Under the pieces are notes generated by a model, which worked only from the letters and a program-made list of their open reading frames with translations, did no database searches and was not told the origin of the DNA. Positions 11,801 through 23,695 of a stretch of DNA of 64,000 bases are shown here, one piece after another. This DNA is from VRUE01 sp963728045. GTDB taxonomy: Bacteria; Actinomycetota; Thermoleophilia; Solirubrobacterales; 70-9. The translations under genes and the position numbers were made by a program. Location of the stretch: NCBI GenBank assembly GCA_963728045.1, contig CAVSIE010000002.1, forward strand, positions 1,178,001-1,242,000, given 5' to 3'. Within the stretch, counting starts at the first letter, position 1; each line of letters starts with the position of its first letter.

Positions 11801-12898
11801 ATCAGGCGGGGGACCGAGGCGACGGTGCCGATCCCGCCCGGGTTGGTGAGGGAGATGTTGGTGCCCTGGAAGTCGTCGGCGGTGAGCTTGCTCTCACGCG
11901 TCTTCGTGATCAGGTCCTCGTAGTAGGAGTGGAAGCCTGCGAAGTCGAGCCCGTCGGCGCCCTTGATCGCCGGCACCATCAGGCTGTGCGAGCCGTCCTT
12001 GCGCTCGACGTCGACCGCGATGCCGAGGTTGACCGAGGCCGCCCTCGATCGCGAACGGCTTGCCGTCGCGCTGCTCGAAGACCCGCGTCATCACCGGGTG
12101 GTCCTTGGCCGCCTGCACGATCGCCCAGGCGACCAGGTGGGTGAAGGAGACCTTCATCCCGCGCTCCTTCAGCACCCCGTTCAGCGCCTTGCGCTTCGCG
12201 TCCAGCGTGTCCACCGCAACCGTCCGGAACGAGGTAGCCGTCGGCACCTCCAAGCTCTCGTCCATCGCCGAGGCCAGCATCGCCGCCGGCCCCCGCAGGG
12301 GCTTGGCCTCACCGGCAGCAGGCGCGGCAGCCGGTCCGGCCCCGTTCCCCTCCGCAGCCGCCAGCACGTCCTCCTTGGTGACCTTCGCCCCCGGCCCGGA
12401 GCCATCGACCCGGCCGAGATCGACGCCCAGCTCCCCGGCGACGCGGCGCGCAACCGGAGTCGCCCGTACTCCGTCGCCTCCATTGGCGTCGCCTGAGGTC
12501 TGAGCCGCTTCGTCCGCGGGTGGCGGCGTAGGGGGTACCGCCCCTGAGGAAGCTTTAGCTACCGGAAGGGGCGGTGGGTCCCCTGCGCCGACAGGACCCG
12601 CGGCCGGAGCGCCCGATCCCTCAGCCGTCCCGCCGGAGGCCCCGTTCTCGCCCGGCTCCATCTCGGCCAGCGGCGCCCCGACCGGCACCTCGTCGTCGAC
12701 CTGAACCAGCAGCTTGGTGATGACGCCCGCAGCCGGCGCCGGCACCTCGGCGTCGACCTTGTCGGTCGAGACCTCGACGACGGTGTCGCCCTCTTCGACG
12801 AAATCGCCCTCCGCGACGTGCCACTCGAGCACGATCCCCTCGGTGACCGACTCGCCCATTTCGGGCATCTGGATCTGCACGGTCGCCGTTTGCGCCAT
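8850..12898 (-). CDS. kgd: Multifunctional 2-oxoglutarate dehydrogenase, lipoyl-PSBD-E2-E1 fusion (frameshifted in this sequence)
   Basis: One polypeptide of about 1,350 residues, once eight frameshifts are bridged, catalyses oxidative decarboxylation of 2-oxoglutarate and succinyl transfer. Order: lipoyl domain (residues 1-80, lipoyl Lys47 in STDKVDAEVP), Pro/Ala-rich linker (80-145), peripheral subunit-binding domain (145-182, RATPVARRVAGELGVDLGRV), E2 acyltransferase core with DHRVIQGAESG, then the thiamine-dependent E1 with LLHGDAAFPGQGVVAET and NNQVGFTTDPEEAR. Mycobacterial Kgd lacks the lipoyl domain. Frameshifts lie near 12040, 11610, 11578, 11488, 11271, 10755, 10631 and 10206; each is resolved by removing one base. 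Residues 105-124 are encoded by a palindromic element. The start is ATG at 12896-12898, divergent from the acyl-CoA reductase. Confidence 0.88.
12526..12588. repeat. Palindromic element family C, copy 1 (inside kgd coding sequence)
   Basis: A perfect 9-bp stem (12537-12545/12567-12575) and an outer stem GCGTAGGGG/CCCCTGCGC (12526-12534/12580-12588, one G-T pair) flank a 21-base loop, GAGGAAGCTTTAGCTACCGG plus A, at 12546-12566. The reverse complement of this loop recurs with two mismatches at 34591-34611. It lies in frame within the kgd linker and encodes VAKASS with codons GTA, GCT, AAA and GCT, unusually AT-rich for this gene. Confidence 0.8.
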
Positions 12899-12924
12899 CT
12901 GTCGATTGAGTGTATGAAACGTGG

Positions 12925-14917
12925 GTGAACTACTTCGTCACCGGCGCCACCGGCTTCATCGGTCGCAACCTCGTGCAGCGACTCTTGCAGCGCGAGGGGA
13001 CGGTCTACGCGCTGGTCCGGGCGGGGTCGCGGGGCCGGCTGGAGCAGCTGCGAACCGCCTGGGGAGCGGACGGGGCGCGGGTCGTGCCGGTCGGCGGCGA
13101 TCTCTCCCAGTCGAGCCTTGGCGTCTCCGAGGAGGATCTGCTCACCCTGCGCGGCGAGGTCGACCACTTCTTCCACCTGGCGGCGATCTACGACATGACC
13201 GCCGACGCCGAGGTCCAGGAGGTCGCCAACGTCGAGGGCACGCGCCACGCGGTCGAGCTGGCCGGCGCGATCGAGGCGGGCTGCTTCCACCAGGTCAGCT
13301 CGATCGCCGCCGCCGGGCTCTACGAGGGCGAGTGGCGCGAGGACATGTTCGACGAGGCCGAGAGACTCGACATCCATCCCTACTTCCGCACCAAGCACGA
13401 GTCCGAGCGGGTCGTGCGCGAGGAGTGCACGCGCCCCTGGCGGGTCTACCGGCCGGGGATCGTCGTCGGCGACTCGCGCACGGGGGAGATCGACAAGGTC
13501 GACGGCCCCTACTACTTCTTCAAGCTGCTGCAGCGGGCGCGGCGGGTGCTGCCGTCGTGGCTGCCGACGATCGGCGTCGAAGGCGGCGAGATCAACATCG
13601 TCCCGGTCGACTTCGTCGCCGAGGCGATCGACCACATCGCCCACGAGCCCGGCCTCGACGGGCAGGCCTTCCACCTGACCGACCCCAACCCGACGACCGC
13701 CGGCGAGGTGATCGACCTCTTCGCCAAGGCCGCCGACGCCCCGCAGGCGACGTTGCGCCTCGACAGCGGCCTGACCGATCCGGCGACGTCGCTGGTCCGC
13801 AGCGGGCTGCGGTTCCTGCCGCCGGCCAAGCGGGCGGCGAAGATCGCGCTGGGCCGGCTCGGCATCCCCCCGGCTCTGCTCACCTACGTCAACTACCCGA
13901 CCCACTTCGACTCGACCAGACACGCAGGCGGCGCTGGCCGGCTCCGGGATCGAGGTGCCGCCGCTCGAGTCCTACGCCGACAAGGTCTGGGACTACTGGG
14001 AGCGCAATCTCGACCCCGACCTGTTCAAGGACCGCACGCTCTCGGCAGCGGTGCGCGGCAAGGTGGTCCTGATCACCGGCGCCTCCTCGGGGATCGGCAA
14101 GGCGACCGCGGTCAAGGTCGCCGACGCCGGCGCGACCGTGCTGCTGGTCGCCCGCTCGCTGGACAAGCTGGAGGAGACGAAGGCGGAGATCGAGGCGGCA
14201 GGCGGCGTCGCCCACATCCACCGCTGCGACATGTCCGACGTCGAGGACGTCGAGCGGATGGCCGAGGAGGTGCTCACCTACCACGGCCAGGTCGACATCC
14301 TGGTCAACAACGCCGGCCGCTCGATCCGCCGCTCGGTCGAGCTCGCCTACGACCGCTTCCACGACTACGAGCGGACGATGCAGGTCAACTACTTCGGCGC
14401 CGTGCGGCTGATCCTGGCGCTGCTGCCGACGATGCGGGCGCGCAAGTCGGGCCACATCATCAACATCAGCTCGATCGGGACGCAGACCAACCCGCCGCGC
14501 TTCTCCGCCTACGTCGCCTCGAAGGCGGCGCTCGACGCCTTCGCCCGCGTGATCGCCTCCGAGGTGGTCGACGACGGCGTCCACATCACGACGATCCACA
14601 TGCCGCTGGTGCGGACGCCGATGATCGCGCCGACGCGGATGTACGACGTCTTCCCGGCGATCACGCCCGAGGAGGCGGCGGAGATGATCGCGCGGGCGAT
14701 GGTCGAGCAGCCGAAGAAGGTGGCGACGCGGCTCGGCACCCTCGGCGAGCTGCTCTACGCGGTCGCGCCGACAGTCAGCGACAAAATCCTCAACCAGGCC
14801 TACAACCTCTTCCCCGAGTCGCAGGCCGCCAAGGGCAAGGGCGAGGAGGCGCCGGACAAGGCGCCCACGACCGAGGCGGTCGCCTTCGCCCACCTGATGA
14901 AAGGGGTGCACTGGTAG
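12925..14917 (+). CDS. Two-domain fatty acyl-CoA reductase (extended SDR plus classical SDR), one frameshift
   Basis: The N-terminal half is an extended SDR/NAD-binding-4 domain (VTGATGFIGRNLVQRLL, catalytic YFRTKHESE, then VYRPGIVVGDSRTGEIDKVD). The C-terminal half is a classical SDR (VLITGASSGIGKATAVKVA, ILVNNAGRS, ISSIGTQTNPPRFSAYVASK). This arrangement matches AcrA1-like acyl-CoA reductases of mycobacteria, which reduce long acyl-CoA to aldehyde or alcohol; that function is inferred. The two halves are in different frames because of a single-base shift near 13917, between STRHAG and the ...GIEVPPLESYADKVWDYWE linker. The GTG at 12925 puts the first beta strand at the N-terminus; a GTG at 12910 is possible. 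The stop codon touches palindrome A copy 2. Confidence 0.82.
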
Positions 14918-15010
14918 GTCGGTTGGGACATCCCTCGCCCGGACAAATGCCGCGCTAATTAGCGCGGCATTTTGAGTATCCGCCCGCGCGAGGGATGTCC
15001 CAACCGACCT
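14916..15010. repeat. Palindromic element family A, copy 2 (inverted core)
   Basis: A 23-bp perfect inverted repeat (14916-14938 and 14988-15010) contains the family A core in reverse orientation: on the minus strand CGGGCGGATACTCAA, an inner hairpin around TAATTA, then TGTCCGGGCG. The left arm begins in the TAG stop codon of the acyl-CoA reductase. The next gene starts a few bases past the right arm. The arms are unrelated to those of copies 1 and 3. Confidence 0.9.
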
Positions 15011-15023
15011 TCGAGTGGCCGCT

Positions 15024-16634
15024 ATGAGGCACGCAGGCTCAAGCACTGGGGGTGGGGGTACGAGGACCAGGCGCCTTCTCGGAAGGAGCTGGAGGAGGCT
15101 GCGGCGGGGATCCGGGAGCGGCTTGGGTTCGGGGGTGAGGTGGAGGAGCCGGTGCCGCTCGACGGGGTCGAGCTGCGCGCTTCGCGGCTGAAGGCGCCGG
15201 CGTCGTTGGGCGACCTGTTCACGGACGACGAAGCACGAGCGGGTCAGCCACGCGCTGGGCAAGGCCTACCGGGACGTGGTGCGGGGGTTCCGGGGGGAGT
15301 TCGAGAACCCGCCGGACCTGGTCGCGTTTCCCCGCGACGAGTCGGAGATCGAGGCGGTGCTGAGCTGGTGCGAGGCGGAGGGGGCGGCGGTGATCCCGTT
15401 CGGCGGCGGCACCAGCGTCGTCGGCGGGGTCGAGGCGCGGCTCGGCGGAGCGGCCCTTCGTCTCGCTCGACCTGCGGCGGCTCGACCGGGTGCTCGAGGT
15501 CGACGCCGAGTCGCTGGCGGCGCGGATCCAGGCCGGGGCGACCGGGCCCGGGCTCGAGGAGCAGCTGCGCGAGCACGGCCTCACCCTGCGCCACTTCCCG
15601 CAGTCCTTCGAGTACTCGACCCTGGGCGGCTGGGTCGCGACCCGGGCCGGCGGGCACTTCGCGACCCTCTACACGCACATCGACGACCTGGTCGAGTCGG
15701 TGCGGGCGATCACGCCGCGCGGGACCTGGGAGAGCCGGCGGCTGCCGGGCTCCGGCGCCGGGCCCTCGCCCGACCGGGCGCTGATCGGCTCGGAGGGGAT
15801 CCTCGGCGTGATCGCCGAGGCCTGGGTGCGGGTGCGGCCCCGACCCGAGTTCAAGGCCTCCTGCGGAGTCGAGTTCGACGACTTCCTCGCCGCCGCGGGG
15901 GCGGTGCGCGAGATCTCGCAGTCGGGCCTGCACCCGTCCAACTGCCGCCTGCTCGACGCGCTCGAGGCGGGGACGACCGGCGCCGGCTCGGGGGAGAAGA
16001 GCCTGCTGGTGCTCGGCTTCGAGTCGCCACGACCATCCGGTCGACGACCCGATGGAGCTGGCGCTCGAGATCGCCCGCGAGCACGGCGGCGTCCCCGGCG
16101 AGGTGCGCGGGCCGGCGGAGGCGAGAGGGAGAGGACGCGGTCGGCGCCTGGCGCACCGCCTTCCTCCTCGCGCCCTACCTGCGCGACACCTTCGTCGCCT
16201 GCGGCGTGCTCTCCGACACCTTCGAGACGGCGATCACCTGGGACCGCTTCGAGGACTTCCACGCCACCGCGATGGAGGCGGCGCGGGCGAAGGTCGCCGA
16301 GGTCTGCGGCGCGCCGGCCGACGGGCGGGGCGCGCCGCGGGTCAGCTGCCGCTTCACCCACGTCTACCCCGACGGCCCGGCGCCCTACTTCACCGTGATG
16401 GCGCCGGCGGTGCGCGGCGGCGAGGTCGAGCAGTGGGACGAGATCAAGGCGGCCGCCTCCGAGGCGGTGATCGAGGGCGGCGGCACGATCACCCACCACC
16501 ACGCGGTCGGCCGCGACCACCGCCCCTGGTACGACCGCCAGCGCCCCGCCCCCTTCGCCGCCGCCCTGCGCGCCGCCAAGGCCGAGCTGGACCCCGGCGG
16601 GATGCTCAACCCCGGCGTTCTGATCGATCCTTGA
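15024..16634 (+). CDS. FAD-linked oxidase, alkyl-DHAP-synthase-like (four frameshifts)
   Basis: About 535 residues when bridged. The N-terminal WGWGYED motif and the PCMH-type FAD-binding domain (PPDLVAFPRDESEIEAVLSW, VIPFGGGTSVVGGVE, HFPQSFEYSTLGGWVATRAG) precede a C-terminal FAD-oxidase domain ending in THHHAVGRDHRPWYDRQRP, which resembles alkyldihydroxyacetonephosphate synthases and related actinobacterial oxidases. Frameshifts occur near 15228, 15442, 16029 and 16122. The start is unclear: no in-frame ATG precedes the WGWGYED frame, and the ATG at 15024 is in another frame unless one more base is missing. It follows palindrome A copy 2. Substrate (ether lipid precursor or 2-hydroxy acid) is uncertain. 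Confidence 0.75.
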
Positions 16635-16640
16635 CCGCTG

Positions 16641-16761
16641 GAAGGCGGGATATGGGTGGGGGGTGGAGCGTCTTGTACTTTTTCGGCACCCCCGACCTCG
16701 GACGGCATGCTACGCCGGGCCGAAAAAGTTAAGCGAAACCCCCTGCCCATATCCCGCCTTC
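16641..16761. repeat. Palindromic element family B, copy 1
   Basis: Outer arms GAAGGCGGGATATGGG (16641-16656) and the exact complement (16746-16761) flank the family B core: CTTGTACTTTTTCGG (from 16672) and CCGAAAAAGTTAAGCGAAAC. Within the core, ACTTTTTCGG at 16677-16686 pairs with CCGAAAAAGT at 16720-16729. It fills nearly the whole gap between the FAD oxidase and the UbiA gene. It ends two bases before the UbiA ATG and replaces any recognisable ribosome-binding site. The same core with other arms recurs at 36765-36879. Confidence 0.88.
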
Positions 16762-16763
16762 GA

Positions 16764-17688
16764 ATGGAAACGATCACCTCCGAGCACCCGACGGTCCAAG
16801 CCGTGGTCCCGCGCCGCTCGCCGCTGCGCGCCGCGATCAAGACCGGGCGGCCGCAGGAGTGGATCAAGAACGTCTTCGTCTTCGCCGGCTCTGCTCTTCT
16901 CGGGCAAGTTCGACGACCCGCACGCGATCGCGGAGGCGACGCTCGCCTTCCTCTCCTTCTGCGCGATCTCCAGCGCCGGCTACTACGTCAACGACCTGGT
17001 CGACGTCGAGCTCGACCGCAAGCACCCGAAGAAGCGCTTCCGGCCGCTCGCCGCCGGCGAGCTCTCCGAGGGAGCCGCGAAGACGATCGCTCCGCTGCTG
17101 GCGATCGCCGCGATCGGCCTCGCCTTCGCCACGGTCAACTGGGAGGTCGGCCTGATGGTGGTCGGCTACGGCATCGCCCAGGTCGCCTACAGCCTCGGCC
17201 TCAAGCAGATCGTGATCGTCGACGTGATGACCCTCGCCGGCCTCTTCATCCTCCGGGTCGCCGCCGGCGCCAGCGCGGTCGACGCCCACGCCTCCGAATG
17301 GCTGATGCTCTGCACCGGCATGATCGCCCTCTTCCTCGGCTTCACCAAGCGCCGCCAGGAGGCGGTCTCCGAGCTGCACGAGGGGACCAGCAGCCGCCCG
17401 GTGCTCGAGCACTACTCGCTGCCCTTCCTCGACCAGATGGTCGCCATGGTCACCACCGGGACCGTGATCAGCTACTCGATCTACACGGTCGACTCGCCGA
17501 TCATCGGCAACGAGATGATGTGGACGATCCCGCCGGTCGTCTACTGCATCTTCCGCTACCTCTACCTGATCTACGACCGCGCCGACGACCGCTCGATCGC
17601 TGCGATGGTCTCCGAGGACAAGGGGATGATCGCCGGCGTCGCCGCCTTCGTGATCGTCGCCTTCGCGATCCTCTACGTCTTCAAGTAG
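16764..17688 (+). CDS. UbiA-family prenyltransferase, decaprenyl-phosphate phosphoribosyltransferase-like (one frameshift)
   Basis: About 308 residues. The start METITSEHPTVQAV leads into RPQEWIKNVFVFA, typical of DPPR-synthase-like UbiA enzymes. The first Asp-rich motif is NDLVDVELDRKHPKKRFRP, matching NDxxDxxxDRxHPxKxxRP, and at least seven hydrophobic segments follow. In actinobacteria this family transfers phosphoribose to decaprenyl phosphate for arabinan or related wall glycans. That activity is inferred. A single extra base near 16888 breaks the frame just before the segment LLFSGKFDDPHAIAEA. The second conserved motif region (YDRADDRS) lies near the C-terminus. The gene directly follows palindrome B copy 1. 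Confidence 0.82.
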
Positions 17689-17695
17689 CCAGCGG

Positions 17696-18121
17696 CTACT
17701 GGAAGTTCTGCTGGGCCGGGGGTGGGCCCTCGTTGAGGTAGAAGCGGGCGCGGCCGAGCTCCTCGCCGTTGATCTGGACGACGGCGGCGTGGGGGCCGGC
17801 GGTGCTGAAGGTGGCGGTGGTGCCGATCGACATCACCAGCCGCTGTTCCTGGCCGGCGGGCATGCCGGGCGGCCGGCCGGTTTCGAAGTTGCCTTCGAGG
17901 CTCTCGCCGAGCTGGATGCCGTCGGGGTCCTCGATCCTCAGCAGCAGGTCGTGGGAGCGGTTGGTCTCGTCCCAGGCGACGTCGATGCCGAGCGCGATGC
18001 CGAAGGTCCACTCGTGCGGCAACTCGGGGAAGCGCAGCACATTCCAGCCGCCGCCGGTCATGTAGAGCTTGCCGTTGACGGCCTCGCTGTGGTCGGTGAG
18101 CATCAGGAACCCGAGCTCCAT
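17696..18121 (-). CDS. DUF6941-like conserved protein
   Basis: A 141-residue protein beginning MELGFLMLTDHSEAVNGKLY and continuing MTGGGWNVLRFPELP, a pattern I associate with the actinobacterial DUF6941 family. The remainder alternates short beta-like segments (WTFGIALGIDVAWDE, HDLLLRIEDPDG, RLVMSIGTTATFSTAGPHAAVVQING). It lacks a signal peptide or membrane helix. It begins 10 bases after the stop of the upstream hypothetical gene and probably belongs to the same transcript. Function is unknown. Confidence 0.6.
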   Translation of the reverse strand: MELGFLMLTDHSEAVNGKLYMTGGGWNVLRFPELPHEWTFGIALGIDVAWDETNRSHDLLLRIEDPDGIQLGESLEGNFETGRPPGMPAGQEQRLVMSIGTTATFSTAGPHAAVVQINGEELGRARFYLNEGPPPAQQNFQ

Positions 18122-18131
18122 CGTGCTCAGG

Positions 18132-18448
18132 TTACGTGCCCGGCTCGACCGGCAGGTCGGAGACCAGCTCAACCTTGCCGCCGCGGGTGAACTGGAGGTC
18201 GATCGTCTCGTTCTCGCGGTAGGTGCCGAACAGCCCCAGGTACATCGCCAGCCAGCGGCCGGCGCCGACTTTCTCCTTGACGATCTGGCGGGAGAAGACG
18301 ATCTCGCCAGCTCGACTTGGTAGTCGCTGCCGTCGTTCTGCTCGACCCCGTTGACGAAGACCGCGAACGGAGGCTCGGCGCCGCGCGGCAGCTTCACCCG
18401 CCGCCCGGCGGCGTAGCTGCCCTTGGGGATGTCAGTTTCGGAATTCAT
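18132..18448 (-). CDS. Hypothetical beta-rich protein (one frameshift)
   Basis: Start MNSETDIPKGSYAAGRRVKL, then a compact beta-rich sequence. The frame breaks near 18311, where one base appears to be missing. Beyond it the alternative frame reads EIVFSRQIVKEKVGAGRWLA and continues through ETIDLQFTRGGKVELVSDLP to a TAA at 18132. The reconstructed length is about 105 residues. It precedes the DUF6941-like gene by 10 bases. No domain was recognised. Confidence 0.5.
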
Positions 18449-18454
18449 TGGCCT

Positions 18455-18491
18455 GGGCGCTTTTGTCGCCTATAGGGAAACAAAAGCGCCC
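18455..18491 (-). terminator. Hairpin between two minus-strand genes
   Basis: GGGCGCTTTTGT (18455-18466) pairs perfectly with ACAAAAGCGCCC (18480-18491) around a 13-base loop. The T-run is inside the stem rather than after it. The hairpin follows the stop of the 18497-18799 gene by five bases and precedes the next ATG by only a few. It could terminate, or attenuate read-through into, the downstream pair. Confidence 0.55.
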
Positions 18492-18496
18492 CTCAC

Positions 18497-18799
18497 TTAT
18501 TCCAGCGCCTCGCGGACGACGTCGAACGGCGTGTCGCGCCCGCTCGGATCCAGCTCCTCCCGCCGCATCCCACCGCGATAGGGGACGAATTCCCCGTTGC
18601 CGCGCACGTCGATCCCGGCCACCGGCTTGCGCAGCAGGCCCTTGCCGCTCAGCTCTAGCCGCGCGTGGACCTGATCCTCCGGCTCGAAGTCCCGCAGCGC
18701 CGAGACGGGCTTGATCGGCCCCTCGGCCCGAATCGCCAAAGCCCGCCGCCTCATCTCCGCCACAGCCTCCTCCAGGTCATCGAACTTCCCATGCTCCAC
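18497..18799 (-). CDS. Conserved hypothetical actinobacterial protein
   Basis: About 100 residues from a GTG at 18797-18799. The N-terminal part is helical and charged (DLEEAVAEMRRRALAIRAEG); the C-terminal part reads as beta strands (QVHARLELSGKGLLRKPVAG, GIDVRGNGEFVPYRGG). In-frame sequence upstream of the GTG (WKLTVRHGSD) also looks protein-like back to the citrate synthase stop, but contains no ATG, GTG or TTG. A CTG start about ten codons earlier is therefore possible. It lies 51 bases after citrate synthase. Function is unknown. Confidence 0.55.
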   Translation of the reverse strand: MEHGKFDDLEEAVAEMRRRALAIRAEGPIKPVSALRDFEPEDQVHARLELSGKGLLRKPVAGIDVRGNGEFVPYRGGMRREELDPSGRDTPFDVVREALE

Positions 18800-18850
18800 G
18801 TCGGACCCGTGCCGGACGGTCAGCTTCCAGCGGCCATGCGACCGCCTGGA

Positions 18851-20197
<1,347 letters not shown>

Positions 20198-20235
20198 GCG
20201 GCGGGCATTTTCGCAGCTTGGAGGTTTCGGGCCCG

Positions 20236-21159
20236 TTAACGGACGGGCAACGGCTCGAACTGGGTCATCGCGTGCAGAGTCGCGAAGCGCTCGTCGATCT
20301 CCTCGCGGCTGAGCCGGGACACGCGCTCGGCGCCGAAGTCCTCGACGTTGAAGGAGGCGAGCACGGTGCCGTAGCCCATCGCCCGCCGCAGGCAGCTCTC
20401 GTCGAGGTCGCCGTCGTGGCTGTCGATGTACCCGAGGAAGCCGCCGGCGAAGCTGTCGCCGGCCCCGGTCGGGTCGCGCACGTCCTCGAGCGGGAAGCCC
20501 GGCAGGGCGAAGAAGCCGTCTTCGGTGAAGAGGGCAGCGCCGTACTCGCCCTGCTTGGCGACGACGGCCCGCGGCCCGTGCTCCATCACGGCGCGCGCGC
20601 CGCGCGCCAGGTTGGACTCGCCGGTCAGCTGGCGGATCTCGGCGTCGTTGACGATCACGCACTCGACCTCGGATATCGCCGCCAGCAGCGAGTCCTTGGC
20701 GGTCTCGATCCAGAGGTTCATCGAGTCCAGAGCGCTGAAGCTGGCGCCGGGGCAGAGGGCGCGGACTTTCCGCTGGAGGTCGGGCTGGATGTTGGCGAGG
20801 AAGAGGATGTCGGCCGCTCGCGCGGCCTCGGAGAGCTTCGGCTCGAACTCGGCGAAGACGCCGAGCTGGGTGTCCTCGGTGTGGGCGACGTTGAGGTCGT
20901 ACTCGTAGCGGCCGCGCCAGAAGAAGGACTGCCCCCCCTGCACCCGCTCGATGTCGTCCGTGATCACGCCGCGGTCCTCCAGCACCCCGAACTCGGCCGG
21001 GCCGAAGTCGTCGCCGACCGGGCCGACCGGGCGCACCTCGGTGAAGAAGCTGGCGGCGAGCGAGAAGTGGACGGCGGCGCCGCCGAGCATGCGATCGCGC
21101 TCCCCGAACGGGGTCTTGACCGAGTCGAAAGCGATTGATCCAACTACCGTCAACGACAT
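20236..21159 (-). CDS. PfkB-family carbohydrate/nucleoside kinase
   Basis: A 307-residue ribokinase-superfamily kinase. The N-terminal MSLTVVGSIAFDSVKTPFGE and GGAAVHFSLAASFF form the substrate lid and Gly-Gly region. The C-terminal signature DPTGAGDSFAGGFLGYI (about residues 230-246) carries the catalytic Asp and anion hole. Phe/Tyr-rich QSFFWRGRYEYDLNVAHT suggests an aromatic substrate pocket as in nucleoside kinases, but substrate cannot be assigned. It is the first gene of a minus-strand unit with citrate synthase, and is divergent from the quinone reductase across a palindrome. Confidence 0.85.
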   Translation of the reverse strand: MSLTVVGSIAFDSVKTPFGERDRMLGGAAVHFSLAASFFTEVRPVGPVGDDFGPAEFGVLEDRGVITDDIERVQGGQSFFWRGRYEYDLNVAHTEDTQLGVFAEFEPKLSEAARAADILFLANIQPDLQRKVRALCPGASFSALDSMNLWIETAKDSLLAAISEVECVIVNDAEIRQLTGESNLARGARAVMEHGPRAVVAKQGEYGAALFTEDGFFALPGFPLEDVRDPTGAGDSFAGGFLGYIDSHDGDLDESCLRRAMGYGTVLASFNVEDFGAERVSRLSREEIDERFATLHAMTQFEPLPVR

Positions 21160-21175
21160 TGGGCCAGCAGGTTAG

Positions 21176-21237
21176 GGGGTCGGGGGTTGGCGTGCTGGGT
21201 GCGAGGGGAGGCACCCCTCACGCCAACCCCCGACCCC
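21176..21237. repeat. Palindrome between divergent genes
   Basis: An 18-bp perfect inverted repeat (GGGGTCGGGGGTTGGCGT at 21176-21193, complement at 21220-21237) with an internal GGTGC/GCACC pair. It lies between the pfkB start (minus) and the quinone reductase start (plus), so it is upstream of both genes. It cannot be an ordinary terminator. It could be a cruciform-forming element or an operator. No core shared with families A-D was found. Confidence 0.8.
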
Positions 21238-21267
21238 ATTTCCGCCAGCTGAATAGGGTTGACGGTC

Positions 21268-22211
21268 GTGAAGGCAATTCAGATTGAGGAGTTCGGGGGG
21301 CCGGAGGTTCTCCAGTACGTCGATATAGACGACCCGGCTGCCGGAGACGGCGAGGTCGTGGTCGAGGTCGCCCGGGGCGGCATCAACTTCGCCGACACGC
21401 ACGCGACGCGCAACGACTATCTGGCGGAGCAGTCGCTGCCGCTAGTCCCGGGAGCCGAGGTCAGTGGGCGCAAGCCCGACGGGACGCGGGTCGCCGCGAT
21501 CCTCGCCAGCGGCGCCTACGCCGAGAAGGTCGCGGCGCCCGAGGCCTTTCTCGTGCCCGTCCCCGATGGGGTCGACGACGACCAGGCGGCGGGCCTGCTG
21601 CTGCAGGGGCTGACCGCGATGGCGCTGGTGCGGCGCTGCGCCCGGATCGAGGCGGGCGAGACGCTTGTAGTCGAGGCTGCCGCCGGGGGGACCGGGACGC
21701 TGGCGGTGCAGCTTGGCAAGCGGGCCGGGGCGAAGGTGATCGGCCTCGCATCCAGCGAGGAGAAGCGGGCCCTGGTCGAGCAGCTGGGCGCCGACGCCAC
21801 GGTCGACTCGCGCAGCGAGGACCTGAAGGAGGCGATCCTCGAGGCGAACGGGGGCGAGCGGGTCGACGCGGTGCTCCACATGAGCGGCGGCGACGCCTTC
21901 GACGCCGAGCTCTCGGCGCTGGCGCCGCTGGGGCGGATGGTGGTCTTCGGCATCGCTTCCCGCGAACAGCGCGAGGTCTCCACGGCGCGGCTGCTGCGTG
22001 GCTCCAAGTCGGTGATCGGCTTTTGGCTCGTCCACCTGCTGATGCGCCGCGAGCTGGCGGCGCCGATGATCGGCGAGCTCTTTGCCGCGGTCGCCGCGGG
22101 CGAGCTGGCGGTGACCGTAGGCGAGGTCTACCCGCTGTCCGAGGCGAGACGCGCCCACGAAGACCTGGTCGGCCGTCGCACCAGCGGCAAGCTCCTCCTG
22201 GACCCGTCGAA

Positions 22212-22215
<4 letters not shown>
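21268..22215 (+). CDS. NADPH:quinone reductase / zinc-independent MDR oxidoreductase
   Basis: A 315-residue medium-chain dehydrogenase without the zinc ligands, hence of the QOR type. N-terminal KAIQIEEFGGPEVLQYVD is characteristic. The cofactor-binding region GETLVVEAAAGGTGTLAVQLG (about residues 130-150) has the AxxGGxG motif for NADPH. The start is taken as the GTG at 21268, giving VKAIQIEEFG; a TTG three codons earlier is an alternative. The stop overlaps the start of the helicase gene by four bases, so the two are translationally coupled. The physiological acceptor is not predictable. Confidence 0.85.
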
Positions 22216-23693
<1,478 letters not shown>

Positions 23694-23695
23694 GC

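Noticed and set aside
10206..12040. Programmed ribosomal frameshifting in kgd
   Set aside because: Eight separate shifts without slippery heptamers or a shared stimulator are implausible; similar breaks occur in unrelated genes nearby.
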